Below, piece after piece: positions 5,891 to 8,236 of a DNA stretch of 8,236 bases (positions within the stretch are counted from its first letter, which is position 1; every line of letters begins with the position of its first letter). Source of the stretch: Rhodospirillales bacterium (lineage in GTDB: Bacteria; Pseudomonadota; Alphaproteobacteria; Rhodospirillales; JAOUPW01); contig JAOUPW010000059.1 in the NCBI GenBank assembly GCA_029879665.1, positions 1-8,236 on the forward strand, in the 5' to 3' direction. A program made the translations under genes and the position numbers. The notes below the pieces were generated by a model. It saw nothing but the letters and a program-made list of their open reading frames with translations. It ran no database searches and was not told where the DNA came from.

Positions 5891-7642
5891 TTAAACCGTT
5901 AGGGCCTCACGCCCGGCGATTCGCCGGAACGCGAAGATGCAAACGAGAAGCGCCACGGTCTGGGCCATGGACAGTGCCGAAGTCAGCGCCTCGTTCTCGT
6001 AGTTGGAAAGATAGTAGACACCTACGGAAAGGGTCTCGGTTCCGGTCGAGTAAAGAATGATCGAGATTGAAAGTTCGCGCAGAAAGATGATGAACAGCAG
6101 CAGCCAGCCGGCGAAGATGCCGGGCTTCAACAGCGGGATCGTGATCCTGCGCATGGTCGTAAACCACGTTGCCCCCGCCATGCGCGAACTTTGGTCGAGT
6201 TCTTCGGAAATCGCCAGCATCACCGCGGAGATATTGCGCTGACCGTAGGGGAAAAACCGGGTGATATAGCCAAGCAGCAAAATCCAGAGCGTCGCGTAAA
6301 TCGGCGTCTGGATATAGGTAACCAGAACGCCCATGGCCAAAACAATGCCGGGAAACCCGATCGGTACGACGCACAGGAAATTGAGTAGTTTCGAGCCCAT
6401 TCCCTTGGTGCGGTGAATCATGTGACTAACCACCAGCGACAGGATCATGGCGATGGTGGCGCCGGAAAATGCCAGGATGAAGCTGTTGATGATGCCGTTG
6501 GTCGCGGATTTGATCGAGCTTTCTTCCCAGAAAAACAGCGTCTTCCTGTAGTTGTCGAACGACATGTCGTCGAGAAGAATCTCGCCCGTCCACACCGGAT
6601 GCAGGCTGACCACGATCAGGCAGAAGATGGGCAGGACGACGGCGATGAAGATAAACGTGAGGTTATAGCCGAAAGCCAGCCATTTCCATCGTCCCAGGTC
6701 GAGGACATTGGGACGGAATCCCTTGCCCGTCACCGTGGTGAACGAACGGGGCGCGATGTAGCGCTGCTGAATCCAGATCAGGAACACCGTGATGGCGCCA
6801 AGCGCCATGCTCATTGCCGAGCCCAGATAGTGATTAGCGTCATCCCCCACTGCTTTGGAAAAAATTTGTGTGGTCAACGTTTCCCAGCCGTACGGTGCGC
6901 CGAGCTTGAACGGCACGCCGAACTCTCCCGCGCTGGTCACGAAAACGATGATCGCGCCTGACAGGATGCCGGGCATAACCAGCGGCAGGGTAATCGTCAG
7001 TGTGGTCCGGAGCAGACCCGCGCCCGTGGTCCGCGCACTGTCTTCAAGCGAGGGATCCATGCGCCTGAGCGAGCCGACGACAAAAAGATAGACCAGCGGC
7101 GCAAAGAAAATTCCGGTCACCCAGATTACGCCATAGATGTTATCGACGTTAAGAAGATGCCCCTCGACGCCTAAATAATTCCGCGCCCATACGTTGAGTA
7201 TTCCGGTCTGCGGTTCCGCTAGATTGTGCCAGGCGATGGCGCCGACAAAAGGACTAAGAAAGAAAGGAATCAGGTTGTACGGCTCAAGGTAATCGCGCAA
7301 CGGACAGTTGGTGCGCGCATTGATCCAGGCCAGCGACACCCCAAGAAACGTCGCCAGGACCGTCGAGCCCGAACTGATAATCAGCGTGTTGAGAAAGGCC
7401 TTGGGAATGATGCGGTCGGTAAAAAGGATCCGGTAATTTTCCAACCCCCACGTGGTGTCGAACCCCTGGTCATCCAAAACCAGGAAACTGCTGACAAAAA
7501 GGGTCATCAACGGCAGGACAACCGCCACCCCCACGATCAGGCTGACGATCACGGTGGTGATCGACTCCTGGGTCATCACCCTCCGCAAACGGCTGGATAA
7601 CGACGAGCGGTTAACGGTTGCGGCTATTGTTTCTGTGCTCAT
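5891..7642 (-). CDS. Fused two-domain ABC transporter permease, FbpB-like (iron(III)/organic solute type)
   Basis: This 583-residue inner-membrane protein contains two binding-protein-dependent permease domains in one chain, with about 12 hydrophobic segments. Each half has the EAA loop that docks with the ATPase: EDSARTTGAG...LPLVMPGI at about 200-226 and ELDQSSRMAG...IPLLKPGI at about 481-509. A cytoplasmic N-terminus of about 28 residues precedes the first segment, and a linker of about 295-325 joins the halves. Fused permeases of this length are typical of FbpB/AfuB-type iron(III) importers, but the same family also moves phosphonates, thiamine, polyamines and other solutes, so the substrate is open. 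The gene follows the binding-protein gene after a 103-nt gap with a strong hairpin, and the first ATPase gene follows it after 23 nt. The ribosome site in front of the ATG is weak, and no better start is visible. Confidence 0.94.
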   Translation of the reverse strand: MSTETIAATVNRSSLSSRLRRVMTQESITTVIVSLIVGVAVVLPLMTLFVSSFLVLDDQGFDTTWGLENYRILFTDRIIPKAFLNTLIISSGSTVLATFLGVSLAWINARTNCPLRDYLEPYNLIPFFLSPFVGAIAWHNLAEPQTGILNVWARNYLGVEGHLLNVDNIYGVIWVTGIFFAPLVYLFVVGSLRRMDPSLEDSARTTGAGLLRTTLTITLPLVMPGILSGAIIVFVTSAGEFGVPFKLGAPYGWETLTTQIFSKAVGDDANHYLGSAMSMALGAITVFLIWIQQRYIAPRSFTTVTGKGFRPNVLDLGRWKWLAFGYNLTFIFIAVVLPIFCLIVVSLHPVWTGEILLDDMSFDNYRKTLFFWEESSIKSATNGIINSFILAFSGATIAMILSLVVSHMIHRTKGMGSKLLNFLCVVPIGFPGIVLAMGVLVTYIQTPIYATLWILLLGYITRFFPYGQRNISAVMLAISEELDQSSRMAGATWFTTMRRITIPLLKPGIFAGWLLLFIIFLRELSISIILYSTGTETLSVGVYYLSNYENEALTSALSMAQTVALLVCIFAFRRIAGREALTV

Positions 7643-7695
7643 CGTTTTTCAGTTCTTGTAAAGAAAATTCATGCTTCGGTTACAGCCAACACGCA

Positions 7696-7725
7696 ACGGG
7701 ACTCCGCTTTTAAACGGAGTCCCGT
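7696..7725 (-). other. Intercistronic hairpin between binding-protein and permease genes
   Basis: This is a perfect 11-bp inverted repeat, ACGGGACTCCG (7696-7706) and CGGAGTCCCGT (7715-7725), with an 8-nt A/T-rich loop. Neither strand has a run of T after the stem (minus strand continues TGCGTGTTGG), so a classical terminator is unlikely. Its place, about 20 nt after the binding-protein stop and 53 nt before the permease start, is where ABC importer operons often carry a stem-loop that protects the upstream mRNA from 3' decay or lets only part of transcription continue. That makes the binding protein more abundant than the membrane parts. The structure is seen; the role is inferred. Confidence 0.75.
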
Positions 7726-7745
7726 ATTGTGATTAACGTCGATTC

Positions 7746-8236
7746 TTAGCGGAAATTTTCCAGCCACACGTCGCGCACTTGCTTGAACTTTTTCGCGCCC
7801 GCGACCCAGTCCTTCATTCCCAGCAGCTTATGCTTGCTCAGATCGAGGAGATAGGGCTTGGCGGCGGCTGGCGGGGTATAGCCATCGCGGAAGGTGTAAA
7901 CCGCTTCCCCTTCGACGAACACATCCGCGCCTTCCTTGCTCAGCAGGAATTCGGCCAGCAGTTTGCCGGCATTCAGATGCGGCGCGCCCTTGAACACGGC
8001 CATTTGGTTGCCCAGCATGACCTGGCCTTCCTTGTAGTAACCGATTTTCAGCACATTGGCGAGATCGGCCTTTTTGGCCACGTTCTGGTAGACCCGGCCG
8101 GAAAGGTTCCACATGTCAACCGGCCGCTGGCAGGAGATAACCATCTGCATCTTCGGCTCGGTGCGGAATTCCACGAGAGGATCGGTTTTTTTAAGCTTGG
8201 CCCATATGCCCTTGAAATCGGCAGCGCCGTTTTCTT
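7746..8236 (-). CDS. ABC transporter substrate-binding protein (3' part; start beyond the right edge)
   Basis: This is the C-terminal 162 or so residues of a periplasmic extracellular solute-binding protein, the receptor of the ABC importer that follows. The frame is open from the right edge. A GTG at 8174 could be read as a start, but the codons before it continue the protein (WAKLKKTDPL) without interruption, so the gene must extend out of the window. The best family marks are NQMAVFKGAPHLNAGKLLAEF and FLLSKEGADVFVEGE, the GAPH...A...FLLS-egQ pattern of the iron(III)/2-aminoethylphosphonate-like solute-binding families, followed by a TFRDGYTPP turn. The signal peptide and most of the ligand site are outside the window. 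A Tyr-Tyr pair near codons 66-67 of the visible part is unlikely to be the FbpA iron-ligand pair. Ligand unknown. Confidence 0.92.
   Translation of the reverse strand, partial: ENGAADFKGIWAKLKKTDPLVEFRTEPKMQMVISCQRPVDMWNLSGRVYQNVAKKADLANVLKIGYYKEGQVMLGNQMAVFKGAPHLNAGKLLAEFLLSKEGADVFVEGEAVYTFRDGYTPPAAAKPYLLDLSKHKLLGMKDWVAGAKKFKQVRDVWLENFR

Noticed and set aside
7649..7672. Seven-residue leader frame (MNFLYKN) just before the permease gene
   Set aside because: No ribosome site in front of it and no regulatory codon run; frames this short arise by chance in an A/T-rich gap.
7696..7725. The hairpin as a rho-independent terminator
   Set aside because: No T-run follows the stem on either strand, and the next genes are the rest of the same importer.
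8033..8038. Tyr-Tyr pair in the binding protein as an FbpA-like iron(III) ligand pair
   Set aside because: In FbpA-type proteins the pair lies well before the conserved FLLSxEG segment; here it is only about 30 residues before it, in the region that normally reads like an EGT loop. It cannot be used to claim iron binding.
7746..8174. Binding-protein gene starting at GTG 8174 as a complete small gene
   Set aside because: The frame is open and protein-like right up to the window edge, and solute-binding proteins are about twice this length, so it is a cut gene, not a short one.

Overview
The window reads as a stretch of a proteobacterial chromosome, most likely an alphaproteobacterium of the Rhodospirillales type. 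This is inferred from moderately high G+C, dense packing, AGGA/GGAGG-type ribosome sites, and a mix of TctA-type and iron(III)-type ABC transporters with small catabolic enzymes. No diagnostic taxonomic marker is present. I see no rRNA, tRNA, CRISPR array, insertion sequence or phage gene, and no stretch of more than about 105 bases without a gene.

Layout. The left 1.47 kb (plus strand) is most of a TctA-family membrane subunit of a tripartite tricarboxylate transporter; its first residues lie off the left edge. Everything else (about 1470-8236) is on the minus strand and reads from right to left. First comes the C-terminal half of a periplasmic solute-binding protein, cut by the right edge. 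An intercistronic hairpin follows, then a two-domain fused ABC permease and two consecutive ABC ATPases whose genes overlap by ATGA. After these come an SDR oxidoreductase, a one-domain cupin and an Asp/Glu/hydantoin racemase-family protein. The racemase-family gene and the TctA gene meet tail to tail with interlocked stop codons (CTAA).

How the genes fit together. The binding protein, permease and two ATPases form a complete ABC importer of the iron(III)/spermidine/phosphonate-like class. The SDR, cupin and racemase-family genes follow in the same direction with short gaps (about 101, 46 and 19 nt), so the seven may be one transcription unit or two. Because they sit with three small-molecule enzymes, I infer that the importer carries an organic compound (an acid, amino-acid derivative or similar) that these enzymes process, rather than iron. 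The substrate cannot be read from the sequence. The TctA unit on the other strand suggests a wider organic-acid uptake region.

Most notable points: the racemase-family protein keeps the second catalytic cysteine but has glycine where the first is expected; one fused permease is paired with two different ATPases; a perfect 11-bp hairpin without a U-tract separates the binding protein from the permease; and the stop codons of the convergent genes interlock. All gene families here are known. I did not find a clearly new defence or mobile system; the novelty, if any, is the pathway encoded by the transporter plus SDR, cupin and racemase set.
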